Source of the DNA: Candidatus Tumulicola scandinaviensis
GTDB taxonomy: Bacteria; Vulcanimicrobiota; Vulcanimicrobiia; Vulcanimicrobiales; Vulcanimicrobiaceae
Assembly (NCBI GenBank): GCA_003140835.1
Contig: PLLA01000001.1
Location: 35,873-70,099, forward strand
Length of the DNA stretch: 34,227 bases
Reading direction: 5' to 3'
Part shown: piece by piece, positions 6,508 to 15,227 of the stretch
Layout of the letters: the number at the start of each line of letters is the position of its first letter
Numbering within the stretch: position 1 is the stretch's first letter
Notes under the pieces: model-generated
What the model was told of the DNA's origin: nothing
The model's database searches: none
Seen by the model: the letters and a program-made list of their open reading frames with translations, nothing else
Made by a program: the position numbers and the translations under genes

Positions 6508-8310
6508 GTGGGCCGTAACGCGCGCGTGATGCTGCTGACGAGACTCGATTGGATCATCATCATAGTCTCGCTCGGCGTGACGTTCGTTCCGGCAATCGTG
6601 CTCGCGCGCCGCGCCGGGCGCAACATTACGGAGTTCTTTGCCGCCGGACGGCAGGCGCCATGGTGGCTGATCGGCGTCTCGCTGGTGGCGACCACGTTTT
6701 CGACCGATACCCCGAACCTGGTGACGAACTTGGTCCGCGACGGCGGCGTTGCCGAGAACTGGGTGTGGTGGTCGTTTCTACTGACGGGCCTGGCGACGGT
6801 GTTTTTCTACGCGCGGCTCTGGCGGCGCAGCGGCGTCCTCACCGACCTGGAGTTCTACGAACTGCGCTATTCGGGCCGCGCCGCATCGTTCGTCCGCGGG
6901 TTCCGCGCGATCTACCTCGGCCTGTTCTTTAACTGCGTGATCATCGCGAGCGTGAATCTGGCGGCGGTGAAGATCGCGAGCGTGCTCTTCGGATGGCCGC
7001 GGCTCGAAACGCTGCTCCTGCTGGCGGCGGTACCGATCGTTTTTGCCGCTACCGCCGGGCTGTGGGGCGTCATGGTCACCGACATGATCCAGTTCTGCAT
7101 CACGATTACGTCGGCATTTGCGGCGGCATACTTCGCGATTCACGCGCCGGGGGTCGGCGGTCTGCACGGGCTCGTCGCGCATTTTGCCGGACTCAAGGCC
7201 GGCATGCTGTCGTTTCTCCCGAACTTCAAGGATTGGCAGACGGCGCTTGCGATTTTCATCATTCCGTTGACGGTGCAGTGGTGGTCGGTCTGGTATCCCG
7301 GCGCAGAGCCGGGCGGCGGCAGTTACGTGGCACAACGCATGCTGGCCGCACGCACCGAATCCGACGCGTTGTATGGGACGCTCGCGTTCCAAGCGATGCA
7401 CTACGCGCTGCGTCCGTGGCCTTGGATCGTCGTGGCGCTGGCGTCGACGATCGTGTACCCGTCGCTGCACGACATTGCGTTGCGCTTTCCGGCGGTGCAA
7501 CCGAGTTTGATCGGGAACGACATCGCGTATCCTGCGATGCTGGTTTTTCTTCCCGCGGGATTTGCCGGGTTCATGGTCGCCGGCCTGTTCGCGGCGTACC
7601 GTTCCACGATCGAGACGCATCTCAACTGGGGCACGTCGTATCTCGTGCACGACTTTTATCAACGCTTTCTGCGGCCGAGCTCGAGCCAGCGCGAGCTGGT
7701 GTTTGCGGGGCGTCTGGTTACCGTGCTATTGATGGCCGCCGGCGTCGCGTTCTCGCTTGCGCTGGATACCGCGAAGGATGCGTTCAATCTGTTGCTGTCG
7801 ATCGGCGCGGGAACCGGTTTGATTTACCTGCTGCGCTGGTTCTGGTGGCGCATCAACGCGTGGAGCGAAGTGAGTGCGATGTTTGCCTCGTTCGTCGTGT
7901 CGCTGGCGTTTTTCGCCGCCGGCAAGAGGGGCCACGCGTTTGCGAGCACGACAATATTACTGATTACCGTAGCCGTGACCACCGCCGTTTGGTTGCTTGT
8001 GACCTTTGTCACGCCGCCGGTCGAGGCGCGTACCCTGGCCGCTTTTTACGCAAAAGTGCGACCCGCGGGCCCGGGATGGGCGCTCGTCCGCAAAGCCGGC
8101 GGGTTGCCCCCATCGCCCGATTCACCGGCCCAATCGCTGCTTGGTTGGGTGCTTGGCTTGGCGGCAATTTACGGCGCGCTGTTCGCTTCGGGGGAATTCG
8201 TCTACGGGCGTCCGGTCAGCGGTTCGGTGTGGGCAATTGTGTCCGCCGCAAGCATTACGGGCCTAATTGCGCTCGGAAAACGCCTCTTCTCCACAGATTG
8301 CACAAGTTGA
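6508..8310 (+). CDS. sodium:solute symporter (SSS family)
   Basis: A roughly 600-residue, highly hydrophobic protein with about 13-14 membrane segments. Family features include the first helix DWIIIIVSLGVTFVPAIVLA, followed by RNITEFFAAGRQAPWWLIG and the helix-2 signature STDTPNLVTNLVRDGG. WWSVWYPGAEPGGGSYVAQRM carries the W/YPGxEPGGGxYxxQR pattern of sugar/sodium symporter relatives. The substrate is unknown; sugars or organic acids are typical. GTG at 6508 has AAAGGAC ten bases upstream. ATG at 6529 would give a slightly shorter protein. It is divergent from comM, with 60 bp between starts, and ends 89 bp before the sugar ABC genes. The frame is open far upstream, but only as comM shadow. 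Confidence 0.86.
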   Translation: MGRNARVMLLTRLDWIIIIVSLGVTFVPAIVLARRAGRNITEFFAAGRQAPWWLIGVSLVATTFSTDTPNLVTNLVRDGGVAENWVWWSFLLTGLATVFFYARLWRRSGVLTDLEFYELRYSGRAASFVRGFRAIYLGLFFNCVIIASVNLAAVKIASVLFGWPRLETLLLLAAVPIVFAATAGLWGVMVTDMIQFCITITSAFAAAYFAIHAPGVGGLHGLVAHFAGLKAGMLSFLPNFKDWQTALAIFIIPLTVQWWSVWYPGAEPGGGSYVAQRMLAARTESDALYGTLAFQAMHYALRPWPWIVVALASTIVYPSLHDIALRFPAVQPSLIGNDIAYPAMLVFLPAGFAGFMVAGLFAAYRSTIETHLNWGTSYLVHDFYQRFLRPSSSQRELVFAGRLVTVLLMAAGVAFSLALDTAKDAFNLLLSIGAGTGLIYLLRWFWWRINAWSEVSAMFASFVVSLAFFAAGKRGHAFASTTILLITVAVTTAVWLLVTFVTPPVEARTLAAFYAKVRPAGPGWALVRKAGGLPPSPDSPAQSLLGWVLGLAAIYGALFASGEFVYGRPVSGSVWAIVSAASITGLIALGKRLFSTDCTS

Positions 8311-8399
8311 AGTCGCTTGCTGTGGACAACGGAGGCCAGCGTTCGACGCATGCCCAACCACCAATTTGGCACCCAGACGACCTTTCTAGGAGCATAAAT

Positions 8400-9338
8400 T
8401 TGACGAATCATCTTCGGATCGCTTCAGTATTCACGCTGTGTCTCGCGGCGTCGGCATGTTCGCATGCCGCCTCAGGAGGCTCGGTTGCTTCGGGTGCTAA
8501 GACGATCGGCGTTTCGATTCAAAACCGTGAAGCGCAGTTCTACCAGGACATGGAAGCCGGCATGCGAGCCGAAGCGGCAAAGTACGGCTATACGCTGGTG
8601 GTAGTTGATGCCAATCGCGATAACGCGAAGCAGCAAAGCCAAGTCGAGGACTTCGTCTCCAAGAAGACCGACGCGATCGTTCTTACGCCGTACGACTCGC
8701 AAGCGATCGGCAGCGCGATCGTCGAGGCGAATAACGCCGGGATTCCGGTCTTTACCGCCGACATCGCGAATACGAGCAACGAAGGGAAAGTGGTCGCACA
8801 CGTCGCCAGCGACAACGTGCAGGGTGGTTTCCAAGCGGGCAAACTCATTTGTGACGCCGTCGGAAAAAGTGGCGCGGTCGCGATCATCGACGAGCCCGAA
8901 GTTACCAGCGTGCAAGATCGCGTCAAGGGTTTCAAACAGGCGCTCGCGCAACTCTGTCCGGCGGTGACCATCGTGGCCGACGTCGATTCGGGCGGAACGC
9001 GAACGAAAGCCAGCAGCGATACCGGCGACATCCTGCAAGCGCATAAGAATCTCAAGGGCATCTTCGGCATCAACGACGATTCGGCGTTGGGCGCGGTGAC
9101 GGCCGTGAAAGCCGCCGGCATGACGGGGAAAGTTGCAATCGTCGGTTACGACGCGACGCCGGAAGCGCGCGCGGCCATCGCCAGCGGTGCGATGTACGGC
9201 GACGCGATTCAGTTCCCGAAAAAGATCGGCGCCACGACGGTCGACGTGATCCACGACTATTTTGCCGGCACGTCGCCTGCGCCGATCGTGAAGATCGCGG
9301 TCGGCACTTACACGCAAGCCGACGCAAAAAAACCTTAG
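8400..9338 (+). CDS. sugar ABC transporter substrate-binding lipoprotein (RbsB-like)
   Basis: A 312-residue periplasmic-binding-protein type 1 that should capture a sugar and deliver it to the permease downstream. It starts at TTG with AGGAG seven bases before. A signal peptide (LRIASVFTLCLAASAC) ends in a lipobox with the lipidated cysteine at residue 20. The mature part reads KTIGVSIQNREAQFYQDMEAG, then DAIVLTPYDSQA, IPVFTADIAN, VVAHVASDNVQGG, GAVAIIDEPE, GIFGINDDSALGAV and VAIVGYDATPEA. These are the alternating strands that line the ribose/galactose-binding cleft. The order binding protein-ATPase-permease supports one operon. The pentose or hexose carried cannot be told. The 89 bp upstream contain a CCACAG/CTGTGG inverted repeat and no clear promoter. 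Confidence 0.9.
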   Translation: MTNHLRIASVFTLCLAASACSHAASGGSVASGAKTIGVSIQNREAQFYQDMEAGMRAEAAKYGYTLVVVDANRDNAKQQSQVEDFVSKKTDAIVLTPYDSQAIGSAIVEANNAGIPVFTADIANTSNEGKVVAHVASDNVQGGFQAGKLICDAVGKSGAVAIIDEPEVTSVQDRVKGFKQALAQLCPAVTIVADVDSGGTRTKASSDTGDILQAHKNLKGIFGINDDSALGAVTAVKAAGMTGKVAIVGYDATPEARAAIASGAMYGDAIQFPKKIGATTVDVIHDYFAGTSPAPIVKIAVGTYTQADAKKP

Positions 9339-9362
9339 ACAATTCCTAGGACTTCGACGAGT

Positions 9363-10871
9363 TTGCCAAACGATGCGGCTCCGTTGCTCGAAATGCGCGG
9401 CATCGGAAAGACGTTTCCCGGCGTTCGCGCGTTATCGGACGTTTCGCTGACGCTGCATGCGGGCGAAGTGCTCGTGCTCGTCGGTGAGAACGGCGCTGGA
9501 AAATCGACCCTGGTGAAGATCCTGTCCGGAGCGCAGCAAGCCGACGAAGGCGAGATTCTCGTCGACGGCGCTCCGGTGCGTATCGATTCTCCTTACGCCG
9601 CCGAGCGGCTCGGCATCGGCATGATCTATCAGGAGTTCACGCTGGTTCCGCAGTTGACGGCGCCCGAGAACATCGCGCTCGGCGCGGAGCCGATGCGTGG
9701 TCCGTTCGTCGACGAGCGCGCGATCCGCGAGCGGGCGGCCAAGGCGTTGAGCGAGCTTGGACTCGACCTGCCGCTCGGCGTTCCGGTATCGCGAATGTCG
9801 GTCGGGCAGCAGCAACTCGTCGAAATCGCCAAAGCGCTGGCTCGCAACGCGCGCATCCTCGTCATGGACGAGCCCACCGCAGCGCTCAGCGGTCGCGAAA
9901 TCGAGCGCCTCTTTGCGATCATCGCTCGTCTAAAAGCCGCCGGTGCCGGTATCATTTACATTTCTCACCGGATGGACGAACTGCCGCGGATCGCCGACCG
10001 CGTGACCGTGCTGCGCGACGGAAAGGCCGTCGAGACCCGCGCCGCCGGCGATTTCCCCAGCGACGAAATCATCCGCGCAATGGTCGGGCGGCAAGTCGAC
10101 GCGCACTATCCCGACCTACCTCCGGTGGCGGCGGATGCGAAGGTGGTGCTCGACGTGCGCGGTCTGGCACGCAACCCACTCGTTCACGACGTCAGCTTTG
10201 CGGTGCGCGCCGGTGAGATCGTCGGCCTTGCCGGCTTGGTCGGCGCGGGCCGCACCGAAATCGTGCGTGCGATTGCCGGCGCCGACGTTCCCGATCGCGG
10301 CGAGATCGCAATCGACGGCGACCGCGTGCGCGTGCGCGCGCCGGAAGACGGGATCGAAGCGGGTATTGCGTTCATCACCGAGGACCGTAAAGGGCAGGGG
10401 CTGGTGTTGGGCATGACCGTTCGCGAGAACATCACGCTCGCGCACCTGGCTGAATTCGTCGCGCGGGACCGTTTGATCGAACGCCGGCGCGAGCGCGCGG
10501 CGGCCGACCGTATGATCGCCGAGCTTCGGATCCGCACGCCCGGAAGCGAGCAAATCGTGCGCAACCTCTCGGGCGGAAATCAACAGAAAGTCGTGCTCGC
10601 CAAGTGGTTGCTCGGCAACGCCCGCGTCTTTTTGTTCGACGAACCGACCCGTGGCATCGATATCGGGGCGAAAGCCGAAATCTACAACTTGATGCTCGAA
10701 CTCGCGGCGCGCGGAGCGGCTATCGTCATGGTTTCGAGCGACCTGCCGGAGGTGCTCGGAATGTCGCATCGCGTTCTCGTCATACGCGGCGGAACGGTCG
10801 TCAGCGAGTTTTCGCGCGCCGAGGCGACGCCCGACCGGGTCATCGCGGTAGCCACCGGAGCGGCGGCATGA
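9363..10871 (+). CDS. sugar ABC transporter ATP-binding protein, two ABC domains (RbsA/MglA type)
   Basis: A 502-residue protein with two tandem nucleotide-binding domains, as in RbsA and MglA. Domain 1 has Walker A GENGAGKST near residue 41, Q-loop MIYQEFTLVPQ, signature MSVGQQQLVEIAKAL and Walker B ILVMDEPTAAL. Domain 2 has a degenerate Walker A (GLVGAGRTE), the TEDRKGQGLV segment, signature LSGGNQQKVVLAKWL and Walker B FLFDEPTRGID. The degenerate second site is normal for this family. The start is TTG at 9363 with a weak AGGA upstream, 24 bp after the binding-protein gene. The stop overlaps the permease start (ATGA), which indicates coupled translation. Confidence 0.93.
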   Translation: MPNDAAPLLEMRGIGKTFPGVRALSDVSLTLHAGEVLVLVGENGAGKSTLVKILSGAQQADEGEILVDGAPVRIDSPYAAERLGIGMIYQEFTLVPQLTAPENIALGAEPMRGPFVDERAIRERAAKALSELGLDLPLGVPVSRMSVGQQQLVEIAKALARNARILVMDEPTAALSGREIERLFAIIARLKAAGAGIIYISHRMDELPRIADRVTVLRDGKAVETRAAGDFPSDEIIRAMVGRQVDAHYPDLPPVAADAKVVLDVRGLARNPLVHDVSFAVRAGEIVGLAGLVGAGRTEIVRAIAGADVPDRGEIAIDGDRVRVRAPEDGIEAGIAFITEDRKGQGLVLGMTVRENITLAHLAEFVARDRLIERRRERAAADRMIAELRIRTPGSEQIVRNLSGGNQQKVVLAKWLLGNARVFLFDEPTRGIDIGAKAEIYNLMLELAARGAAIVMVSSDLPEVLGMSHRVLVIRGGTVVSEFSRAEATPDRVIAVATGAAA

Positions 10872-11869
10872 ACGAGCGCGAGCGCCGCGTTTACTGGCTG
10901 CGCATCGGCGGAGCAGCGCTGTTCCTGCTGGCAATGATCGTGGTGGTGAACGTCGCGTCGCACGGATCGTTCCTCGAGCCCGCCAACATCGTCCGCGTCC
11001 TGCGGCAGATTACCTACAACTGCGTGCTCGGCGTCGGCCAGACGTTCGTGATCGTCACCGGCGGCATCGATCTCTCCGTCGGATCGCTGGTCGCGCTGAC
11101 GGGCGTGGTCGCCGCGCTCGTCGCCAACGCGCTGCACTTGAGCGGATTCCCGTTGATCGTTACGACGCTGCTCGTCGCGGTCGCGGTCGGCGCCGGCGCC
11201 GGTTGGATCAACGCTTTGCCGGTCGTCAAACTCAATTTGCCGCCTTTCATTACCACGCTCGCGATGCTCGAGATGGCGCTCGGCCTGTCGTTCATCCTCG
11301 CGCACGGGCGCCCGGTCGCGCTGCACAGCGCGGACTTTCAAAACACCGGCATCGGGTCGTTTTTCGGCGGCGTCACGTCGGCGCTGCATCTCCCGAGCGT
11401 TCCGATTCCGGTTATTTGGATGGTCGTCATCATCGTGGCGGCGTCGGTGCTGCTTACGCGCACGCGGTTCGGGCGATACGTCTTTGCCATCGGCGGCAAC
11501 GAAGAGGCGGCGCGACTGGCAGGCATCAACGTCGCGCGCGTCAAGACGATGGTATACGTCATCAGCGGCGTCTGCGCGGCGATCGTCGGGTTCCTGTATA
11601 TGGCGCTCTTCTCGTCGGGCTCGCCGCAGACGGGAACCGGCGACGAGCTGCTCGAGTCGATCGCGGCCGTCGTGGTCGGCGGCACCAGTCTCACCGGCGG
11701 GCGCGGCAGCATCGTCGGCACCTTTTTCGGCGCGCTGTTGATCGGCGTGCTCTACAACGCCATGAATCTGCTGAACGTCGACTCGTATCTCCAGAAGGTC
11801 GTTCTCGGCGCCGTCATCTTGTTAGCCGTCGTTTTGGACGAACTCCGCAAACGCTATTTGTCGGCTTAA
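10868..11869 (+). CDS. sugar ABC transporter permease (RbsC-like)
   Basis: A 333-residue membrane protein of the branched-chain/ribose permease family; it forms the channel for the ATPase encoded just upstream. Typical stretches include GQTFVIVTGGIDLSVGSLVA, which is the most conserved family motif, then PFITTLAMLE, RFGRYVFAIGGNEEAARLAG (the EAA-like loop that contacts the ATPase), and GGTSLTGGRGSIVGTFFGAL near the C-terminus. About nine membrane segments are visible. Its ATG overlaps the ATPase stop. The frame is open upstream of the ATG, but that part is ATPase shadow. Repeat copy B begins 3 bp after the stop. Confidence 0.93.
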   Translation: MNERERRVYWLRIGGAALFLLAMIVVVNVASHGSFLEPANIVRVLRQITYNCVLGVGQTFVIVTGGIDLSVGSLVALTGVVAALVANALHLSGFPLIVTTLLVAVAVGAGAGWINALPVVKLNLPPFITTLAMLEMALGLSFILAHGRPVALHSADFQNTGIGSFFGGVTSALHLPSVPIPVIWMVVIIVAASVLLTRTRFGRYVFAIGGNEEAARLAGINVARVKTMVYVISGVCAAIVGFLYMALFSSGSPQTGTGDELLESIAAVVVGGTSLTGGRGSIVGTFFGALLIGVLYNAMNLLNVDSYLQKVVLGAVILLAVVLDELRKRYLSA

Positions 11870-11872
11870 ACA

Positions 11873-12034
11873 CGAAGGACGCGTCGCACGAACGACGTGC
11901 CACCCTTCGGGACGTTCGCTTTTTCGGGTCCGTCCGAAAAAGCTACTGCATGGCGCGTCGCTCCCGGCATCCAGCCTCCGCTCCGCGTCCATAGCCCCTC
12001 GGGTCGGCACGTCGTTCGTGCAGTGCGTCCTTCG
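11873..12034. repeat. palindromic dispersed element, copy B
   Basis: The outer arms GCACGAACGACGTGCC (11886-11901) and GGCACGTCGTTCGTGC (12006-12021) are a perfect 16-bp inverted repeat. After a 3-base bubble the pairing resumes with CGAAGGACGC (11873-11882) and GCGTCCTTCG (12025-12034). The inner hairpin is GCTTTTTCGG (11918-11927) with CCGAAAAAGC (11934-11943). The 100-base core 11909-12008 matches copy A at 89%. Like copy A, it fills a gap between convergent genes. The following 68 bp to 12102 contain a run rich in CGCTCGC-type words ending CAGGATGAC and no gene. Confidence 0.85.
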
Positions 12035-12102
12035 ACTGCGCTCGCTCACACTCGCTTCGCTCAGGATGACAAATATCGGCGGAGCCGAAGGCGGAGCGCC
12101 TG

Positions 12103-12783
12103 TTAGAACGGGAAGTCGTTTTGCGTCAGGCCGGTATTCGTTTTGAGGTCAGTGATGGTTTCGTCGAGAACGATCTGCGAGCCGGCGTAGAGGATTTGGC
12201 GAATCGGCCAGTGCGTTTCTTGCGAGAGATAGAGAATCTCTTGGGAAACGCCGCCGTTGGTCGACGGATCGGTGACCTTGAGTTCGAGGCGATCGGTCGG
12301 GACGCCGCCGATCTTGCCGCCGGGTGCCTGGCTCAGCGTTCCGGGCGTCGTGGCGTAGCGATGAACCACGTTCTGTATCAAGCCTTCGGGGATAGTCACG
12401 CCGCGCAGCGAGATCGCGCGCGGGTCGTGGATGCTGACCTTGAGATGAATGCCCGAGAGAATGCCCCCTTGGTGCCCGCTGACTTGATCGCCGCCCGCCC
12501 ATACGCCGCCGGACCCGCGTCCGTCGCCCGATTCGATCAGCGTCTTCGCGAAGTGCGGCTTCATGAACCACAGTTGATAGACGCGGTCTTGCGTGGACGA
12601 GCCCTGAACTTCGTGCACGTGCTGCTTGCACGTGTAGTCGTTGGACGCTGCGAAGGCTTGTTCGAACGCCGTTATTGCCGGCGCCGAGTTGTCGGCACGC
12701 GCCGTTGACGTGAGCCCGAGCGCCGCAACCAGCGCCAGCGACGCGACCGCGACGTATGCCGAAAGGGTGAACCGTGTGCGCAT
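12103..12783 (-). CDS. secreted protein, possibly LolA-like (DUF1571 type)
   Basis: A 226-residue exported protein. The signal peptide is clear: MRTRFTLSAY followed by a hydrophobic stretch and TARA at about residues 27-30 as the likely cleavage site. The mature part begins with a helix (APAITAFEQAFAASNDYTCK) and continues in alternating beta strands such as RVYQLWFMKPHFAKTLI, GGVWAGGDQV, DRLELKV and HWPIRQILYAG. This repeated-strand layout resembles outer-membrane lipoprotein-sorting (LolA-like) proteins and DUF1571 proteins. I base that on pattern only; no catalytic motif is visible. It follows the universal-stress-protein gene by 21 bp on the same strand, probably as the last gene of the long minus-strand run. 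Repeat copy B lies beyond its stop. Confidence 0.6.
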   Translation of the reverse strand: MRTRFTLSAYVAVASLALVAALGLTSTARADNSAPAITAFEQAFAASNDYTCKQHVHEVQGSSTQDRVYQLWFMKPHFAKTLIESGDGRGSGGVWAGGDQVSGHQGGILSGIHLKVSIHDPRAISLRGVTIPEGLIQNVVHRYATTPGTLSQAPGGKIGGVPTDRLELKVTDPSTNGGVSQEILYLSQETHWPIRQILYAGSQIVLDETITDLKTNTGLTQNDFPF

Positions 12784-12804
12784 TATTCCTCCGCGTCGAA
12801 CCTG

Positions 12805-13416
12805 TTAACTCGCTTCTTCCCCAAGTAGGGTGCCGTGTTTTCCTTCTACGCCGATCAGCACATCGCATTTTGCTTCGGCGGCGATGTCCTGAATGGTGCC
12901 TCCGAGCCGCGCACCGCTGTACTTCCCCTCGAGATACGATCCGAGAATGATAAGGTCGGCCTTTTCGCGTTTGGCGATGGCCAGCACCGCCTCTTTGGTC
13001 GAGCGTACTTTCACGGTCTCGGTATGAAGCGTAACGTTATTTGCGTTGGCAATCGTTTCGGCGGTGCCGAGCGCGTCGAGAGCGGCGCGCTCTTCGTCGG
13101 GCATTTCGGCGTCGGGCGGGAGCGTGAGCGGCACCTCGATCACATAGACCGCCAGCAGCTCCGACCGCTCCCCGCGTGCGAGCTTCACGGCGAGCGCCAT
13201 CATGTGGCTCGAGTTGATCTCGGGCGAAAAGACGACCATGATGCTGCCGACCATTCGCTTGAGTTCGCGCGCGGTTTCGGCGGCGAGCTTCTGCACTTGC
13301 GACTTCGGGGGGTGCAGCATCCACCACAGCACCGAACAGATTGACACCGCGATGACGACGGCCACCAGAGCGCCCGTAAACGTAATCGTCGGTCCTGCGC
13401 CAGGCGGGACGGTCAT
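12805..13416 (-). CDS. membrane-anchored universal stress protein (UspA domain)
   Basis: A 203-residue protein with one N-terminal membrane segment (TFTGALVAVVIAVSICSVLWWML) and then a UspA domain. The domain begins SIMVVFSPEINSSHMMALAVKLA and ends with the ATP-binding signature: DLIILGSYLEGKYSGARLGG (the G-x2-G-x9-G-S/T type loop, here slightly altered) and AKCDVLIGV. A region of coil with many A/E/K residues joins anchor and domain. Its ATG overlaps the end of the 62-aa membrane protein by four bases, and that gene abuts the APC permease. Many bacteria and archaea carry APC transporters with a C-terminal UspA domain; here the parts are separate genes. A role in regulating the transporter is an inference from this arrangement. 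Confidence 0.82.
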   Translation of the reverse strand: MTVPPGAGPTITFTGALVAVVIAVSICSVLWWMLHPPKSQVQKLAAETARELKRMVGSIMVVFSPEINSSHMMALAVKLARGERSELLAVYVIEVPLTLPPDAEMPDEERAALDALGTAETIANANNVTLHTETVKVRSTKEAVLAIAKREKADLIILGSYLEGKYSGARLGGTIQDIAAEAKCDVLIGVEGKHGTLLGEEAS

Positions 13417-13601
13417 CGCGTCATTCCCCGGCGGATGCCAGCGATAAGCGAGAGGCGATGGACGCCCAGCGCGATCATCGCGATCCCAAGAATCAAGCCC
13501 GGAGCGCTTTCGACGCGAAATCCGAGCGCGGCAACCCGAACGATAACGACGCCGCCGCAGACGGCCATGGCGATGGCGAGAACCGTGCGTACCGCCAGCA
13601 C
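13413..13601 (-). CDS. small membrane protein, unknown function
   Basis: A 62-residue protein with two predicted membrane helices, VRTVLAIAMAVCGGVVIVRV and APGLILGIAMIALGVHRL, separated by a short loop. It ends in a basic tail (RRGMTR). No family is recognised. Its start is 1 bp from the APC permease stop and its last four bases overlap the start of the universal-stress-protein gene, so the three genes are almost certainly translated together. It may be an accessory subunit of the permease or simply a helper of the stress protein; there is no direct evidence for either. Confidence 0.68.
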   Translation of the reverse strand: MLAVRTVLAIAMAVCGGVVIVRVAALGFRVESAPGLILGIAMIALGVHRLSLIAGIRRGMTR

Positions 13602-13602
13602 G

Positions 13603-15222
13603 TTACGTCGCCGCCTTCGCCCGGCGTTCGTCGCTGGCTTTCACGTTCGCAACGTACTCGTCCATGAGTTCCAGCTCGCCCGCGTTGCGAAGGATCTCGA
13701 CTTGCGCCTTGCGCCACTCGTGTTTCTGGGAGCCGAACATCGGTAGACCCCGGTGGCGGCGATAGACGAAGTAGGCGAGAATGCCTAAGACGAGCCACGT
13801 GGGTCCGGCAATCCGGCCGATCGGATGTGTGAATAACGTAAACACGAGAATCGACACGATGCCGACGAAGCCGATCACCGCCACGATCGGGAACTCGGCG
13901 TCTTCTCCGCCCACGCGGACCGGGAGGTTGAACGGAATCTTGAACTTGCGCGGGCTCAACGGGTCTTTGAGGCGCAGCGCGATCAAGGCCAAAAATACGA
14001 ACGAATAACTCGTGGCCGCTCCGAAGGCGTAGAGATCGGCAAGGAAATCGAGCCCGGTTTCGTTGCGAAAGAACCGGGCGTAGATCGTCATCGCGCCGGG
14101 GTGCAGCGACGGGAACGCGGCAAAGAGCAATTCCAGAATGGCGATTCCGCCGAAGGTTACGATCGAGATGGCGGGCGTCCGGAATTTTGCGTGCACGCGC
14201 TGAAAGATCGACGGCAACAGGTTGGAGCTGCTCATCGCATAGGCGATACGCGAGCTGCCGAAGACGCCGGAGTTGGAGGAAATCAGCAGCAACACCGCGC
14301 CCAAAATGGGGACGTAAAAGGCCGCGATGGCCCCGAAGTACGGCACCTGGCTCGCCAGCAGCGCCACCGCCTTGCCCTGGTTGTCGCCGTTGTTGGGAAA
14401 GATCTGCCAAAACTGAACCGGGTGGCCGGCCGCATCGGTGATCGGGTGCCATGGTTGCATGCCGAGCGCGAGATTGGAGTACGCCAGTGCGAAAATCAGG
14501 ATCGTGAGGATCAGCGCGATCGAGGTGCGCGGAATGACCGACGCCGGACGCTGCGTCTCCTGAGCCGCTTGCGAAATGGATTCGAGACCGACGAATGAGA
14601 TGATCGCCAGCGACGTGCCGAGCATGAGCTGATACGGCGACGGCCAACTCATTTGCATGGTGTGCACGAGCAGATGCGGCCGAAACGCGAAGAGAAACCC
14701 GAAGCATAGGATGCACGTTTCGCTGACGACGTCGAGCGCCGACACGATTCCGTTGAAAGCGGTGCTCTCGCGCACGCCGATGACGTTTAGTCCGATCAAC
14801 CCGACGATCAGCGTCAAAGTGACCAGGAAGTGCACCCACGGATGAATCGACCCGGTCAGTACCGGCAGCAGCTGGCTCGAATAGTCCACGCACGTCCAGG
14901 CGAACAGCGTGATGTCGATGGTGAAGTCGAGCAGCACGGCCCAGCCGGCGATGAACCCGAAGACGTCGCCCAAACCGCGCATGACGAAGTACTGTCCGCC
15001 GCCGGCGACCGGATAGGTCGCCGCCAGCTCGGTATAGGCGAGCCCGATGCAAACATACACGATGCCGGCAAAGAGGAAGGCGACGTTCGATGCGCCGGCA
15101 GCGGCCGCCAACACCAGGCCCAGGCCGACGAAAATGTCGGCACCGACGTCGGAGTAGCCCCACGAAAACGAGCCCCAGGGCGTAACGGAACGGCGCAGCT
15201 GCGGCTTGGATGTCGACGCCAT
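13603..15222 (-). CDS. APC-superfamily amino-acid permease
   Basis: A 539-residue transporter with about 12-13 membrane helices. The first helix carries YSDVGADIFVGLGLVLAAAAG, in the position of the glycine-rich helix-1 substrate motif of APC transporters. AYTELAATYPVAGGGQYFVM is the helix-2/3 signature (usually 'ypvaGG.y.y'). FVGLESISQAAQETQRPASV is the conserved helix-6 to loop region, and KFKIPFNLP lies before the last helices. The C-terminal ~50 residues are hydrophilic. Amino acids are likely substrates, but the particular one is unknown. The ATG is only 5 bp after the yraN stop and lacks a good ribosome-binding site, so it probably depends on translation of the housekeeping cluster. A 62-aa membrane protein and a stress protein follow at once. 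Confidence 0.88.
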   Translation of the reverse strand: MASTSKPQLRRSVTPWGSFSWGYSDVGADIFVGLGLVLAAAAGASNVAFLFAGIVYVCIGLAYTELAATYPVAGGGQYFVMRGLGDVFGFIAGWAVLLDFTIDITLFAWTCVDYSSQLLPVLTGSIHPWVHFLVTLTLIVGLIGLNVIGVRESTAFNGIVSALDVVSETCILCFGFLFAFRPHLLVHTMQMSWPSPYQLMLGTSLAIISFVGLESISQAAQETQRPASVIPRTSIALILTILIFALAYSNLALGMQPWHPITDAAGHPVQFWQIFPNNGDNQGKAVALLASQVPYFGAIAAFYVPILGAVLLLISSNSGVFGSSRIAYAMSSSNLLPSIFQRVHAKFRTPAISIVTFGGIAILELLFAAFPSLHPGAMTIYARFFRNETGLDFLADLYAFGAATSYSFVFLALIALRLKDPLSPRKFKIPFNLPVRVGGEDAEFPIVAVIGFVGIVSILVFTLFTHPIGRIAGPTWLVLGILAYFVYRRHRGLPMFGSQKHEWRKAQVEILRNAGELELMDEYVANVKASDERRAKAAT

Positions 15223-15227
15223 GGTTA

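Noticed and set aside
8290-8330. Two DnaA-box-like words (TTCTCCACA and TGTGGACAA) as part of a replication origin
   Set aside because: Each has a mismatch, there is no AT-rich unwinding region and no dnaA, dnaN or parA nearby. It is better seen as a small inverted repeat.
6993-8399. Plus-strand frame extending the sugar-binding protein upstream through the symporter gene
   Set aside because: Only the part from TTG 8400, with its signal peptide and AGGAG, is protein-like. The rest is symporter shadow.
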